Assembly (NCBI GenBank): GCA_963798325.1
Contig: CAWCSS010000008.1
Location: forward strand, 558,001 to 622,000
DNA: 64,000 nt
Reading direction: 5' to 3'
Origin: Solirubrobacter sp963798325
Lineage (GTDB): Bacteria > Actinomycetota > Thermoleophilia > Solirubrobacterales > Solirubrobacteraceae
The position numbers and the translations under genes were made by a program. Shown piece after piece: positions 26,878 through 36,039 of the stretch (position 1 is the stretch's first letter; each line of letters begins with the position of its first letter). Under the pieces are notes generated by a model that ran no database searches, had not been told where the DNA came from, and was given only the letters and a program-made list of their open reading frames with translations.

Positions 26878-27675
26878 ATGGACGACCTTGCGGCGAGCCT
26901 GAGGGCCTGGCGGGACCGGCTGGCCCCGTCCGCTCCCGGCCCGCGCCGCCGCGCGCCCGGGATGCGGCGCGAGGAGGTCGCGCAGCTCGCGGGGCTGAGC
27001 GTGGGTTATCTCACCCGCCTCGAGCAGGGCCGCGCCAGTCACCCGTCGGCGCTCGTCTGCGAGGCGCTCGCCCGCGCGCTGCGGCTCTCGCCGGATGAAC
27101 GGCACACGCTCCTGCGTCTGGCCGGCAACGCCACGCCCGGCGGGCGCATCAACCGCGAGCTGACGCCCGGGGTCCAGCGCATGATCGAGCGCCTCGGCGA
27201 CCTGCCGATTCTCGTCTGCGACGCGGCGTGGCAGATCGTCGCCAAGAACGATCTTGCAAAGGCCCTGCTCGGCGACGTCAACGGCAACACCGCGCGGCAG
27301 CAGTTCCTCGGCCCGCGCGGGCTGATCGTCCGCAGCGACGAGGAGCACGCGGCGTTCGAGGCGGGGATCGTCGCCGATCTGCACCAGGCCGTCGTCCGCT
27401 TCCCGGTCGACGAGCCGCTGCGCGAGCTGATCGAGGAGCTCCGGCGCGAGAGCCCGCGCTTCGAGGCGCTCTGGCAACAGCGCCCGGCGGGCGTCTACGA
27501 CGCGTCGCGCAAGACCATCGACCATCCGGAGCTCGGCCACATCACCGTGGACTGCGACACCCTCACCGTGGTCGGCGCGGACCTGCGGATCATCGTCTAC
27601 AGCGCGCCCCCGGGCACGGCGGACGCCGAGGCGCTGGCCAGCCTCGGCGCCGGGGAGCTGGCGCTCAGCCGTTGA
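26878..27675 (+). CDS. XRE-family regulator with MmyB-like ligand domain
   Basis: A 265-residue DNA-binding protein. The helix-turn-helix covers about residues 20-75 (MRREEVAQLAGLSVGYLTRLEQGRA). The rest (ILVCDAAWQIVAKNDLAKALLGD; FPVDEPLRELIEELRRESPRF; KTIDHPELGHITVDCDTLTV) is the PAS-like MmyB domain, thought to bind a small ligand such as a fatty acid. It likely regulates the divergent SDR gene through the CCCTGTCAGGG site. Its 3' end overlaps the converging aldo-keto reductase gene by 11 bases. Confidence 0.9.
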   Translation: MDDLAASLRAWRDRLAPSAPGPRRRAPGMRREEVAQLAGLSVGYLTRLEQGRASHPSALVCEALARALRLSPDERHTLLRLAGNATPGGRINRELTPGVQRMIERLGDLPILVCDAAWQIVAKNDLAKALLGDVNGNTARQQFLGPRGLIVRSDEEHAAFEAGIVADLHQAVVRFPVDEPLRELIEELRRESPRFEALWQQRPAGVYDASRKTIDHPELGHITVDCDTLTVVGADLRIIVYSAPPGTADAEALASLGAGELALSR

Positions 27676-28498
27676 ACGTGTCCGGGTCCGGGCCGGTGCG
27701 CATGCCCCGGTCCAGCGGCTCGATCCGCGTCATCTCCTCCTGGGAGAGCTCGAAGTCGAACACGTCGATGTTCTGCTCGATCCGCTCGGGCGTCATCGAC
27801 TTCGGGAACACGACGTTGCCGAGCTGGATGTGCCAGCGCAGGACGACCTGCGCGGGCGTCTTGCCGTGCGCCTCGGCGAGCTCGACGAACACCGGATCGT
27901 CGAGCACCGCGCCCTGCGCGAGCGGGCTCCACGCCTCGGTGACGATCCCGCGGTCCGCGTGCTCGCGGCGCAGCCCGTGCTGCTGCAGGTAGGGGTGCAG
28001 CTCGATCTGGTTGACGGCCGGTGTCACGCCGGTCTCGTCGATGATCCGTCGCAGGTGCTCGGCCTGGAAGTTCGAGACGCCGATCGCGCGCGTCAGCCCT
28101 TGCTCCTGCGCCTCGATCAGCGCCTTCCACGCCTCGACGTAGCGGTCCTGGCCAGGCGCCGGCCAGTGGATCAGGTACAGGTCCACGTACTCGGTCTCGA
28201 GCTGCCCGAGGCTCGTCTTGAGCGCGCCCACCGCGTCGGACTGATCGGAGTTCCACAGCTTGGTGGTGATGAACAGCGCCTCGCGGCTCAGGCCGGACGC
28301 ATGGATCGCCTGACCCACCTGCGCCTCGTTGCCGTAGATCTTGGCCGTGTCGATGTGCCGGTAGCCGAGGTTCAGCGCGGTCGTGACGTTCTCGAACGTG
28401 TCCGCCTGCGGTACCTGGAACACGCCGAGCCCGAACTGGGGAATGTGCACGTCCGAGCCGGGCAGCTCGACCGTGGGGATTTCAAGGCTCTTGGTCAT
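27665..28498 (-). CDS. Aldo/keto reductase (2,5-diketo-gluconate reductase-like)
   Basis: A 277-residue NADPH-dependent TIM-barrel reductase of the AKR5 type. The catalytic tetrad is visible: Asp in YRHIDTAKIYGNE, Tyr in the same block (IYGNE), Lys in ITTKLWNSD and His in YLIHWPAP. The C-terminal cofactor region VVFPKSMTPERIEQNIDVFDF is standard. It probably reduces a keto-sugar or toxic aldehyde. Divergent to pepT with about 95 bases between starts. Confidence 0.93.
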   Translation of the reverse strand: MTKSLEIPTVELPGSDVHIPQFGLGVFQVPQADTFENVTTALNLGYRHIDTAKIYGNEAQVGQAIHASGLSREALFITTKLWNSDQSDAVGALKTSLGQLETEYVDLYLIHWPAPGQDRYVEAWKALIEAQEQGLTRAIGVSNFQAEHLRRIIDETGVTPAVNQIELHPYLQQHGLRREHADRGIVTEAWSPLAQGAVLDDPVFVELAEAHGKTPAQVVLRWHIQLGNVVFPKSMTPERIEQNIDVFDFELSQEEMTRIEPLDRGMRTGPDPDTFNG

Positions 28499-28593
28499 AC
28501 CCCTTGGCCTGCCCCGTTGTGGCGCCGATCATGTGTTCTTCGATGCCTCCCGGCGAGACGACGCGCCCGGCTCGGATCGCTACGGTGCCAGAA

Positions 28594-29832
28594 GTGACGT
28601 TCACCTCGCCTCTTGCCGAGTCTCTCGCACCCGCATTGCTCGAGCGCTTCCTGCGCTACGTCCGCATCGACACGCAGTCCACGCGCGAGCGCACGCAATC
28701 CCCGAGTACGCCTGGCCAGCTCGATCTTTCGCGCCTGCTGGTCGAGGAGCTGCTGGCGATCGGGCTGACCGACGCCGCGCTGGACGAGCACGGCTACGTG
28801 ACCGCGACGCTGCCGGGCGCCGGTCCGACGGTCGGGCTGATCGCGCACGTGGACACGAGTCCGGACGCGCCAGGTGCCAACGTCGAGCCGATCGTGCACG
28901 AGAACCACGACGGCTCGCCGATCGCGCTACCGCGCAACGGGACCGTGGTCGAGGCCCCCGCCGGCCACGACATCGTGACCTCCAGCGGCGACACCCTGCT
29001 GGGCGCCGACGACAAGGCAGGCGTGGCCGAGATCATGACCGCGGTCGCCCACCTGGCCGCCCACCCGGAGCTCCCCCGGCCGACGTTCCGCGTCTGCTTC
29101 ACGCCCGACGAGGAGATCGGCGAAGGCCCGACGCTGTTCGACGTCGAGGCGTTCGGCGCCGTCTGCGCCTACACGCTCGACGGGTCCGACCTCGGCGAGC
29201 TCCAGGACGAGACGTTCAGCGGCGAGCAGGTGATCGTCACCATCACCGGCGTCGACGCCCACCCCGGCTGGGCGAAGGACAAGCTCGTCAACGCGACCCG
29301 GATCGCCGCCGAGATCGTGACCAACCTTCCGCCCGAGCTCACCCCGGAGCGCACGGAAGGCCGCGACGGCTTCATCCACGTCTACGAGTCGCTCGGCTCC
29401 TCGAGCCGGATGGAGCTGCGCGCGATCGTCCGCGACTTCGACGACGAACGGCTCCAGGCCCACTCGGCGCTGCTCAAGCAGACCGCCGAGGAGGTCACCG
29501 CCCGCTACCCGGGAGCGAAGGTCGAGGTCGCGATCACGCCGCAGTACCCGAACATGCGCAAGTACATCGACGCCTTCCCGGAGGCGGTCACGAAGGCCGA
29601 GGAGGCGATCCGCGCGGAGGGCATCGAGATCGTCCGAGAGCCGATCCGCGGCGGCACCGACGGCTCGGTGCTGAGCGCGAAGGGCCTGCCGACGCCGAAC
29701 ATCTTCACGGGCGGCCACGACTATCACTCGCCGCGGGAGTGGGCGTCGGTACAAGAGATGGCCGCCGCGGCGGCGACGGTGGTGCGTCTGGCGCAGGCGT
29801 GGGCTCGCGATGGAGCGCCACCCCCACGATGA
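28594..29832 (+). CDS. pepT: Peptidase T (tripeptide aminopeptidase)
   Basis: A 412-residue M20B zinc peptidase that trims the N-terminal residue of tripeptides in the cytosol. Metal ligands and catalytic residues are in LIAHVDTSPDAPG, LGADDKAGVAEIM, CFTPDEEIGEGP and DVEAFGAVCAYTLDGSD; the C-terminal His is in FTGGHDYHSPREW. GTG 28594 gives the family length; GTG 28585 is nearly as good and no strong ribosome site decides. Its last 128 bases are overlapped by the C-terminal tail of the converging EamA gene. Confidence 0.93.
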   Translation: MTFTSPLAESLAPALLERFLRYVRIDTQSTRERTQSPSTPGQLDLSRLLVEELLAIGLTDAALDEHGYVTATLPGAGPTVGLIAHVDTSPDAPGANVEPIVHENHDGSPIALPRNGTVVEAPAGHDIVTSSGDTLLGADDKAGVAEIMTAVAHLAAHPELPRPTFRVCFTPDEEIGEGPTLFDVEAFGAVCAYTLDGSDLGELQDETFSGEQVIVTITGVDAHPGWAKDKLVNATRIAAEIVTNLPPELTPERTEGRDGFIHVYESLGSSSRMELRAIVRDFDDERLQAHSALLKQTAEEVTARYPGAKVEVAITPQYPNMRKYIDAFPEAVTKAEEAIRAEGIEIVREPIRGGTDGSVLSAKGLPTPNIFTGGHDYHSPREWASVQEMAAAAATVVRLAQAWARDGAPPPR

Positions 29833-30595
29833 CGAGGGCGATTCCCGCGGCGTCGGTGACCGTGGGGACCTGCGTGAGGACGATCAGCCCGATCACGGTG
29901 GCCGTCGCCGGCAGCAGCGAGACCATCAGCGCGTAGGCGGCGCGGGTCAGACGCTTCATGGCGATCTGGTCGGCGACGTAGGGGATCACCGATGAGGAGA
30001 TCCCGACGCCGATGCCGGCCAGGAGCGCCACGGGATCGCCGAGGGCCGGCAGCGCCGCCCAGCCCGCCATCGGCGTGACGAACACCAGCGCGACGAGCAT
30101 CGCCGCCGCGAGTCCGTCGATCGAGGACTCGCCCGAGACGCGGTGGGCGAGGACGATGTAGAGCGCGAAGAACCCCGCGTTGGCCAGCGCGAACGCCACG
30201 CCCAGCGCCTCGCCTTCGAGGTGCACGCCGGTGAGCAGGTAGACGCCGGGCACGGCCAGTGCCAGCGCCAGGTAGTTGCGCCGGGTGCGCGCGCCGATCG
30301 CCGCCAGCACGATCACCGGGAGGAACTCGATCGACGCCACGGTGGCCAGCGGCAGCCGGTCGATCGCGCTGTAGAAGCAGCAGTTCATCAGCGCCAGAAC
30401 GAGTCCCCACATGAGCACGTTGCGATCGCGCAGCAGCCGCCACGGCCGCCGCCACAGCGCGAAGATCACCGCCGCCGCGGCGATCCGCAGCCACGCCACG
30501 CCGAGCACGTCGACGCGCGCGAACAGCAGCACCGCGAACGCCGGTCCGAGATAGTGGAAGACGGCGCTGACGACGAACGGAAGCCTGGCCTGCAT
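29705..30595 (-). CDS. EamA/DMT-family (RhtA-like) exporter
   Basis: A 296-residue protein with ten hydrophobic segments in two EamA repeats (LRIAAAAVIFALWRRPWRLL, then VIPYVADQIAMKRLTRAAYA). RhtA-type members export amino acids such as threonine and homoserine. ATG 30595 begins the first helix. After the last helix come about 35 Pro/Thr/Ser-rich residues read antisense to the end of pepT, giving a 128-base overlap, unusual for this genome. It diverges from an Lrp/AsnC regulator, the standard arrangement for an amino-acid exporter controlled by that regulator. Confidence 0.87.
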   Translation of the reverse strand: MQARLPFVVSAVFHYLGPAFAVLLFARVDVLGVAWLRIAAAAVIFALWRRPWRLLRDRNVLMWGLVLALMNCCFYSAIDRLPLATVASIEFLPVIVLAAIGARTRRNYLALALAVPGVYLLTGVHLEGEALGVAFALANAGFFALYIVLAHRVSGESSIDGLAAAMLVALVFVTPMAGWAALPALGDPVALLAGIGVGISSSVIPYVADQIAMKRLTRAAYALMVSLLPATATVIGLIVLTQVPTVTDAAGIALVIVGVALHREPTPAPDAPPSPPRRPSLVPTPTPAASDSRGRP

Positions 30596-30612
30596 CGAAA
30601 GACAGGATCGCT

Positions 30613-30659
30613 GGTGAAACCTTCGGACGGAAGGGCGAAACCACGGTATTCTTGACGAT
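30613..30659. promoter_or_regulatory. Shared control region of EamA exporter and Lrp regulator
   Basis: Within the 64-base divergent gap are an inverted repeat CCTTC-ggacg-GAAGG (30620-30634), a direct repeat GAAACC (30616 and 30637) and a -10-like TATTCT (30647-30652) eight bases before ATG 30660. The regulator transcript could be leaderless. An Lrp-binding role is inferred. Confidence 0.4.
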
Positions 30660-31118
30660 ATGGCTTCGGACAATGGTGCTCTGGACGCTCTGAACCTTCG
30701 ATTGCTCGCCGAGCTGCAGGCGGACGCCCGGATCAGCCAGGCCGAGCTCGGCCGCCGCGTCGGCCTCTCCGCTCCCGCCGTCGCCGAGCGTCTCACCCGC
30801 CTCGAACGCGAAGGCACGATCACCGGCTACCGGACCGACGTCGACCCGCGCGCGCTCGGGTACACCCTCGGCGCCGTCCTGCGCATGCGCCCCGCCCCGC
30901 GCCAGATCCCGGCCGTCGCCGAGGTCGCCAAGAACACGCACGAGGTCGTCGAATGCCACCGCGTGACGGGCGAGGACTGCTTCTACATGAAGCTTCACGT
31001 CCGCTCGGTCGAGCACCTCGAGGAGGTCATCGACCGCTTCACGCCCTACGGCCAGACAACGACGTCGATCATCCAGTCATCGCCGGTCCCCCGGCGCGGG
31101 ATCGAGCTCGCGCCCTGA
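30660..31118 (+). CDS. Lrp/AsnC-family transcriptional regulator
   Basis: A 152-residue regulator: N-terminal winged helix (LNLRLLAELQADARISQAEL region; RVGLSAPAVAERLTRLEREG), then the RAM ligand-binding domain (LGYTLGAVLRMRPAPRQIP; VVECHRVTGEDCFYMKLHV). It probably senses an amino acid and controls the divergent EamA exporter. Length is typical. It overlaps the converging membrane-protein gene by 42 bases. Confidence 0.92.
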   Translation: MASDNGALDALNLRLLAELQADARISQAELGRRVGLSAPAVAERLTRLEREGTITGYRTDVDPRALGYTLGAVLRMRPAPRQIPAVAEVAKNTHEVVECHRVTGEDCFYMKLHVRSVEHLEEVIDRFTPYGQTTTSIIQSSPVPRRGIELAP

Positions 31119-31520
31119 CCGCAGCCGCGCGGCCAGGTCGTCGAGCTGCGCGCGACTCCCGCGCCAGCCGACGGCGTGGCGCTCGTGCGTCTCGAGCTTG
31201 GACTTGGCGAACACCGTCCACGGCCGGCGCAGGACGACGCGCGAGAACAGCCCGGCGAAGAGCGCGACGAGGAAGATCATCAGCTCGATCGCGATCGCGA
31301 CGACGTTGAACAGGACGAGCGCGAGGAAGACGGCGGCGATCACGGCGAAGATCGCGAGGAAGATCATCGCGAAGATCCCGGTGTCGTCGTCGAAGCCGCC
31401 GTCGGGGAGGTCCGGGGCGCTGCCCGGGTCGGCGCGGCCGAGGACCTTCCAGCGCGGCAGCCAGCGGCGGCCGAGCGTCCATTCGGTGCCATCGGGAGCG
31501 GTGACGGTGCGCCGGAACAT
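31077..31520 (-). CDS. Membrane protein of unknown function
   Basis: A 147-residue protein. The N-terminus is soluble (MFRRTVTAPDGTEWTLGRRWL), followed by an acidic loop (LPDGGFDDDTG) and two closely spaced hydrophobic segments between residues about 50 and 95 (FAMIFLAIFAVIAAVFLALV; AIAIELMIFLVALFAG). The tail (SKLETHERHAVGWRGSRAQL) is charged and probably cytoplasmic. No family recognised. ATG 31520 is preferred to an upstream one at 31556 because the latter overlaps the divergent MFS start. Confidence 0.72.
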   Translation of the reverse strand: MFRRTVTAPDGTEWTLGRRWLPRWKVLGRADPGSAPDLPDGGFDDDTGIFAMIFLAIFAVIAAVFLALVLFNVVAIAIELMIFLVALFAGLFSRVVLRRPWTVFAKSKLETHERHAVGWRGSRAQLDDLAARLRSGRELDPAPGDRR

Positions 31521-31542
31521 GGGCGTGCCAGGGTAAGGGTTG

Positions 31543-32652
31543 ATGCGCGCGCACACGCTGCCTCTCTACGTCGGCGGCTTCCTCGGGCCGTTCGGCGGTG
31601 GGGTGGTCGCGGTGCTCGTGCCGCAGCTCCGGGAGGCCTTCGACGCCACGACGGCGGGCGTGGCCTTGACGATTCCGGCCTACCTCGTGCCCTTCGCCGC
31701 GCTGCAGTTGGTCAGCGGGACGATCGGCGAGCGGCTCGGGCGGCGGCGGGTCGTCCGCACCGCCTACCTGGCCTACGCCGTCCTCAGCCTGCTGGCCGCG
31801 TTCGCGCCGGGCCTCGGGTCGTTCATCGCCATCCGCGCCCTCCAGGGCAGCGCCAACGCCTTCCTCACGCCGCTGCTGCTCGCCGGGCTCGCCGACGAGA
31901 CCGACCCGCGTCAGATCGGGCGGGCGATCGGGACGTTCGCGGCCGTGCAGACCGCGGCGGTCGCGCTGGCGCCGCTGCTGGGCGGCGCGCTCGGCGCGGC
32001 GGACTGGCGGCTCGCATTCTTCGCCCAGTCGGTCGTGGCGGTCGCGCTGGCGACGATGCCGCCCCAGGACGGCAAGCGGCGCGACGAGGTGCCGCGACTG
32101 CGGTCCGTGTTCACCCGCCGCGTCGGGCGGCTGAGCGCGGCCGCGTTCGCCGGCTACGCGAGCGTCACCGGGGTCGGCTTCCTGGTCGCGGTGCTGGCCG
32201 CCGACGAATTCGGGCTGGAGTCCGTCACGCGCGGCGTCCTGCTCGCCGGGTTCGGCGTGGCGGGGATGCTCCTCGGCCGCGCCGCGGGGGACGCCGTGGA
32301 TCGCTTCGGGCGCGTGCCAGTGATCTACGCCGGCACCGCGACCTGCGTCGTGCTCGTGGCGCTGATCGGGATCGCGCCCACACCCGCCGTGCTCGGGCTG
32401 CTGTGGTTTGCCACCGGGCTGGGCTCAGCGCTGGTCTGGGCGGGCATCAACGTGCTTGCCGTCGAGGCCGTACCCGGCAATCGCGCGGGTGGGACGTCGG
32501 TCGTCAGCGCCTTCAAGTTCGCGGGCAACGCCGCCGCCCCGCTGCTGTGGCTGCCGCTCTACCACATCGATCCGCGGCTCGGCTTCCTCGGCGCGGCGGT
32601 GCTCGCTTCCCTGACCGGCGTTCTCGTTGCGCCACTGCGCGTGGCAGGCTAA
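31543..32652 (+). CDS. MFS transporter
   Basis: A 369-residue, roughly twelve-helix protein of the major facilitator superfamily. The motif A region is GTIGERLGRRRVVRTAYLAY after helix 2, and a second copy is GRAAGDAVDRFGRVPVIYAG in the other half. GALGAADWRLAFFAQS is the usual helix 5 region. Drug or metabolite export is likely, substrate unknown. TTG 31540 directly precedes ATG 31543; the ATG is chosen. It is followed at 4 bases by an AglD-like membrane gene, so the two may be co-transcribed with alkA. Confidence 0.88.
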   Translation: MRAHTLPLYVGGFLGPFGGGVVAVLVPQLREAFDATTAGVALTIPAYLVPFAALQLVSGTIGERLGRRRVVRTAYLAYAVLSLLAAFAPGLGSFIAIRALQGSANAFLTPLLLAGLADETDPRQIGRAIGTFAAVQTAAVALAPLLGGALGAADWRLAFFAQSVVAVALATMPPQDGKRRDEVPRLRSVFTRRVGRLSAAAFAGYASVTGVGFLVAVLAADEFGLESVTRGVLLAGFGVAGMLLGRAAGDAVDRFGRVPVIYAGTATCVVLVALIGIAPTPAVLGLLWFATGLGSALVWAGINVLAVEAVPGNRAGGTSVVSAFKFAGNAAAPLLWLPLYHIDPRLGFLGAAVLASLTGVLVAPLRVAG

Positions 32653-32656
32653 GAGG

Positions 32657-33631
32657 GTGTTCGCGAACCTCGGCGACTCCTTCTCGTCCTTCTTCGACGC
32701 CGTCGGCTCGTTCTTCTCGAACCTGGCCCACGTGCAGTTCCTGTCGCTGCTGCTCGCGTTGGTGTTCTTCACGATCTACCTCACGCTGCGGGCGCGCGCC
32801 TCGTTCCACATCCTGCGCGCGGCCTATCCCGAAGCCAAGATCCCGTTCAAGGGCATCTGGGGTGCGTACTTCGCCGGCTACGGGTTCAACTCGGTGATCC
32901 CGGCGCGCGGCGGCGACGTGATCCGCCTGTTCCTGACCAAGACGAGCGTGCCCGGCTCCAGCTACCCGGCGGTCGCCGCGGCGTTCAGCATCGAGTTCAT
33001 CTTCGATTTGACGATCGCGGTCCCGGTGCTGGCGTACGCGTTCAGTCAGGGCGTGTTCCCGAAGCCGCCGGACTTCTCCAGCCTGCCGGCGTTCGACCTC
33101 GCGTTCTTCGCCTCGCACATGCACTTCACGCTGTTCCTGCTCACCGTGCTGGGGATCGCCGTGCTGGCCGCGTTCGCGCTGCTGTCGGCGCGCGTGCGCC
33201 GCTTCTGGGAGCGGGTGCGCCAGGGCCTGACGATCCTGCGCGATCGCAAGCGCTACTTCCGTGAGGTCTGGTTGGTGCAGTTCGCGGGCTGGCTGTTCCG
33301 CTTCGCCGCGTTCTGGTGCCTGCTCGACGCCTTCCACGTCGGCGGCTCGGTGAGCAACGTCCTGCTCGTGCTCGGCTGCAACGCGATCGCCGCGCTGGTC
33401 CCGTTCACGCCCGGCGGCGCGGGCGTGCAGCAGGCGCTGCTGGTGAAGGTCTTCGGCTCGGGCGCGACCGTCGCCGCCTACTCCGTCGGCCAGCAGATCG
33501 CGATCGCCGCGCTGACCTTCTGCATCGGGCTCGGCTCCGTCGTCTGGATCTTCCGCTTCAAGTCCTTCAAGGAGGTCATCCAAGCCGGGCGCGAGCAACG
33601 CGAGGCGGAAAGGACCGCCGAGCCCGCGTGA
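32657..33631 (+). CDS. AglD/UPF0104-type (LPG-synthase TM) membrane protein, paralogue 1
   Basis: A 324-residue multi-pass protein of the lysylphosphatidylglycerol-synthase transmembrane/flippase-like superfamily. Diagnostic blocks: AYFAGYGFNSVIPARGGDVIR (N-terminal half), then NAIAALVPFTPGGAGVQQALLV, the conserved PxTPGGxGxxE-like motif, here ending in QQ. About eight helices. Homologues translocate or modify lipid-linked substrates. It starts at GTG 32657 and its stop overlaps the GTG of alkA. Two more members of this family occur at 40264 and 41996. Confidence 0.82.
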   Translation: MFANLGDSFSSFFDAVGSFFSNLAHVQFLSLLLALVFFTIYLTLRARASFHILRAAYPEAKIPFKGIWGAYFAGYGFNSVIPARGGDVIRLFLTKTSVPGSSYPAVAAAFSIEFIFDLTIAVPVLAYAFSQGVFPKPPDFSSLPAFDLAFFASHMHFTLFLLTVLGIAVLAAFALLSARVRRFWERVRQGLTILRDRKRYFREVWLVQFAGWLFRFAAFWCLLDAFHVGGSVSNVLLVLGCNAIAALVPFTPGGAGVQQALLVKVFGSGATVAAYSVGQQIAIAALTFCIGLGSVVWIFRFKSFKEVIQAGREQREAERTAEPA

Positions 33632-34329
33632 TCCTGCGGCCGACGGAGCAGCCCTACGACGGCACGGCGCTGCTCGCGTTCCTGGCGCTGCGGGCCGTGC
33701 CGGGGGTCGAGGAGGTGCTCGGCGACGGGACCTACCGCCGCAGCCTGCCGAACGGCGAGATCCTCGAGCTGCGGGCGATCGACGGCGGTATGGACGCCAG
33801 CCATGACGTCTCGGGACTGCTCGACCTCGACGCGCCGGTCGCCGCGATCGCCGAGCGTCTCGGCGCGCTCTACACGCCCGGCACCCGCGTCCCGGGCTGC
33901 GTCGACGGCGACGAGATCGCCGTCCGCGCCGTGCTCGGCCAGCAGATCACGGTCGTCGCCGCGCGCACCCACGCGGCCCGGCTCGTGCAGGCCGCGGGCG
34001 AGCCACTGGCCGCACCCTCAGGCACGATCACCCACCGTTTCCCGACACTCGACGCGATCGCCGCCGCACCGGACAGTGCGTTCGCGATGCCGGCCAGCCG
34101 GCGCGACACCCTGCGCCGCCTGGCGGGCCAGCCACTCGACCGCCTGATCGAGCTCAAGGGCATCGGCCCGTGGACCCAGACCTACGTGAACATGCGCGCG
34201 CGCAACGACCGCGACGCCTGGCTGCCGACCGACATCGGGGTGCGCCACGGGCTCGAAACGCATGGCCCGGCGGACCCGGAGCAGTGGCGCCCGTTCCGGG
34301 CCTATGCGGTGGTGTCGCTGTGGCAGTAG
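33628..34329 (+). CDS. DNA-3-methyladenine glycosylase II (AlkA-like)
   Basis: A 233-residue HhH-GPD DNA glycosylase that removes alkylated bases. The helix-hairpin-helix is LIELKGIGPWTQTYVNMRA and the catalytic Asp follows in AWLPTDIGVRHG. The central VRAVLGQQITVVAARTHAARL is the usual fold start. It is shorter than E. coli AlkA at the N-terminus, and begins LRPTEQPYDGTALLAFLALR. The GTG start overlaps the preceding membrane gene stop (GTGA), indicating translational coupling although the functions seem unrelated. Confidence 0.88.
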   Translation: MILRPTEQPYDGTALLAFLALRAVPGVEEVLGDGTYRRSLPNGEILELRAIDGGMDASHDVSGLLDLDAPVAAIAERLGALYTPGTRVPGCVDGDEIAVRAVLGQQITVVAARTHAARLVQAAGEPLAAPSGTITHRFPTLDAIAAAPDSAFAMPASRRDTLRRLAGQPLDRLIELKGIGPWTQTYVNMRARNDRDAWLPTDIGVRHGLETHGPADPEQWRPFRAYAVVSLWQ

Positions 34330-34338
34330 TGTCGCCTG

Positions 34339-36039
34339 ATGTGGGTTGCCTCACTGATGGCCGCCGCGGCACTCGCGCCTTGTCCCAAGGCCGCCACCTG
34401 TAACTCGTTCACCGTGCCGCTCGATCATTCGGGCGCGGTCGCGGGGCAGCTGACCGAGCGCTACGCGCAAGTTCCCGCCACCGGGACGCGTACCGGCACA
34501 CTCGTGCTGCTCAGCGGCGGGCCGGGCCAGGCGGCAATCCCGCTGACCGAGAGCTTCGTGGGCATCTTGGGGCCGTTACGCGAGCACTACGACTTCGTGT
34601 TTCCCGACCAGCGCGGCACGGGCGATTCGGGCGCGGTCGAATGCCACTACCTCGACGGCGAACTCGAGAACGCCGGCCTGTGCGCTGGGCGGACGGGCGC
34701 GAAGCGCACGCTGATGACGACCGCGGAGACCGCGAGCGACCTCGAAGACCTTCGCGTCGTCCTCGGCGTCGAGCGACTCACGCTGCTCGGCGTCAGCTAC
34801 GGGACGATGGTGGCCACCGAGTACGCACGACGGTTCCCGAATCGCGTGGCCGCGGTCGTGCTCGACTCGGCGGTGCAGCCGGGTGGATACGACATCTTCG
34901 ATCGCGTGTCGACGCAGACGCTGCCGCGGGTGCTGCGCGAGGTCTGCCGCGCCGCGTGTCGGCGCACTGTTGGTGATCCGGTCGATGCGCTCCGGCGGGC
35001 GGTCACGCGTGTCCAACGCGGGCCGGTGCGCGGCGCCTACGTGCTTGGCGACGGACGCACGAAGTCGATCCCGGTCTCCGAGGCGCTGCTTCTGCGGGTG
35101 CTCAAGGACACTGACCAGTCGCCGATGCTGCGCTCTGAGCTGCCGGCGGCACTCGAGTCGCTCGCCCACGGCGACGCCGCGGCGCTGATGCACGCGGACG
35201 ACTTTTACGCGCCGGAGTCCGACGAGACGACTGTGATCAACGACGCCCGGCTGCTGGCCACGGTCTGCACTGAGGCGCCTGCACCGTGGGCGCCCGAGAA
35301 CCCGACCGCGCCGGTCACCGGGTCCGAGCAGTTCGCGCCGTTCAGCCTCGGCGCCGGCCTGAACGCCTCGATCGAGCCGCTGTGCGCGGAGTGGCCCGCG
35401 ACGGCGCGCGCCGCCCTCGCGACCGGGCCCCTCCCTGACGTGCCGACACTCATCCTCTCGGGGCGTGAGGATCTGCGCACGCCCCTCGAAGGCGCGCGGC
35501 TCACCGCCGCGCAGTTCCCGCACGCGACGCTGGTCGATGTTGCGGCGACCGGCCACTCCGTTCTGCGCAACGAGCTCAGCGGCTGCGGCCGCGACGCCGT
35601 GCTCGCACTCCTGCGCGCGCGGCCGGTGCGCCAGTGCTCCCCGCGTCCGAAGCCGTTCGTCCCCGCTCGGGCGTACGTGCCGGCCGACCTGCGTGACGTC
35701 GGCGCCGTGGGCGCTCGCGGTCGCGCCGGGCGGACACTGGGCGCCGTCTACTACACCCTCGACGGCGTTTGGCAGGATCGCGCCAATCTCTTCGGCTGGT
35801 ACGACGTCCGCGGAACGACGCAGATCCCGGGCCTGCGGCGTGGGTACTCGGACGCCTCACGCACAGTCCTCACGCTCCACGGGGTGGAGGTCATCCGCGG
35901 CGTCCGCGTCAGCGGGCGCATCGACGATCACCGCACCGGCCGGCTGTCCGTTCGCGGCCCGCAGACCGCGCGCGGAACGCTGACGTTCCGGCGCGGCCGG
36001 GTCACAGGGACGCTTGGGGGCGTCCTCGTGAACGACTAG
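34339..36039 (+). CDS. Alpha/beta hydrolase, proline-iminopeptidase/TAP-like
   Basis: A 566-residue protein. The N-terminus (MWVASLMAAAALAPCPKAATC) is a weak signal-like stretch, so export is possible. The fold shows LVLLSGGPGQAAIPL (oxyanion region), VFPDQRGTGDSG, the nucleophile Ser in LLGVSYGTMVATEYA, the acid in LILSGREDLRTPLEG and the His in VAATGHSVLRN. This order matches secreted tripeptidyl aminopeptidases of actinobacteria. Residues about 445-566 form a beta-rich extra domain (RAGRTLGAVYYTLDGVWQD) not usual in that family. Its stop overlaps that of the converging peroxiredoxin gene. Confidence 0.85.
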   Translation: MWVASLMAAAALAPCPKAATCNSFTVPLDHSGAVAGQLTERYAQVPATGTRTGTLVLLSGGPGQAAIPLTESFVGILGPLREHYDFVFPDQRGTGDSGAVECHYLDGELENAGLCAGRTGAKRTLMTTAETASDLEDLRVVLGVERLTLLGVSYGTMVATEYARRFPNRVAAVVLDSAVQPGGYDIFDRVSTQTLPRVLREVCRAACRRTVGDPVDALRRAVTRVQRGPVRGAYVLGDGRTKSIPVSEALLLRVLKDTDQSPMLRSELPAALESLAHGDAAALMHADDFYAPESDETTVINDARLLATVCTEAPAPWAPENPTAPVTGSEQFAPFSLGAGLNASIEPLCAEWPATARAALATGPLPDVPTLILSGREDLRTPLEGARLTAAQFPHATLVDVAATGHSVLRNELSGCGRDAVLALLRARPVRQCSPRPKPFVPARAYVPADLRDVGAVGARGRAGRTLGAVYYTLDGVWQDRANLFGWYDVRGTTQIPGLRRGYSDASRTVLTLHGVEVIRGVRVSGRIDDHRTGRLSVRGPQTARGTLTFRRGRVTGTLGGVLVND

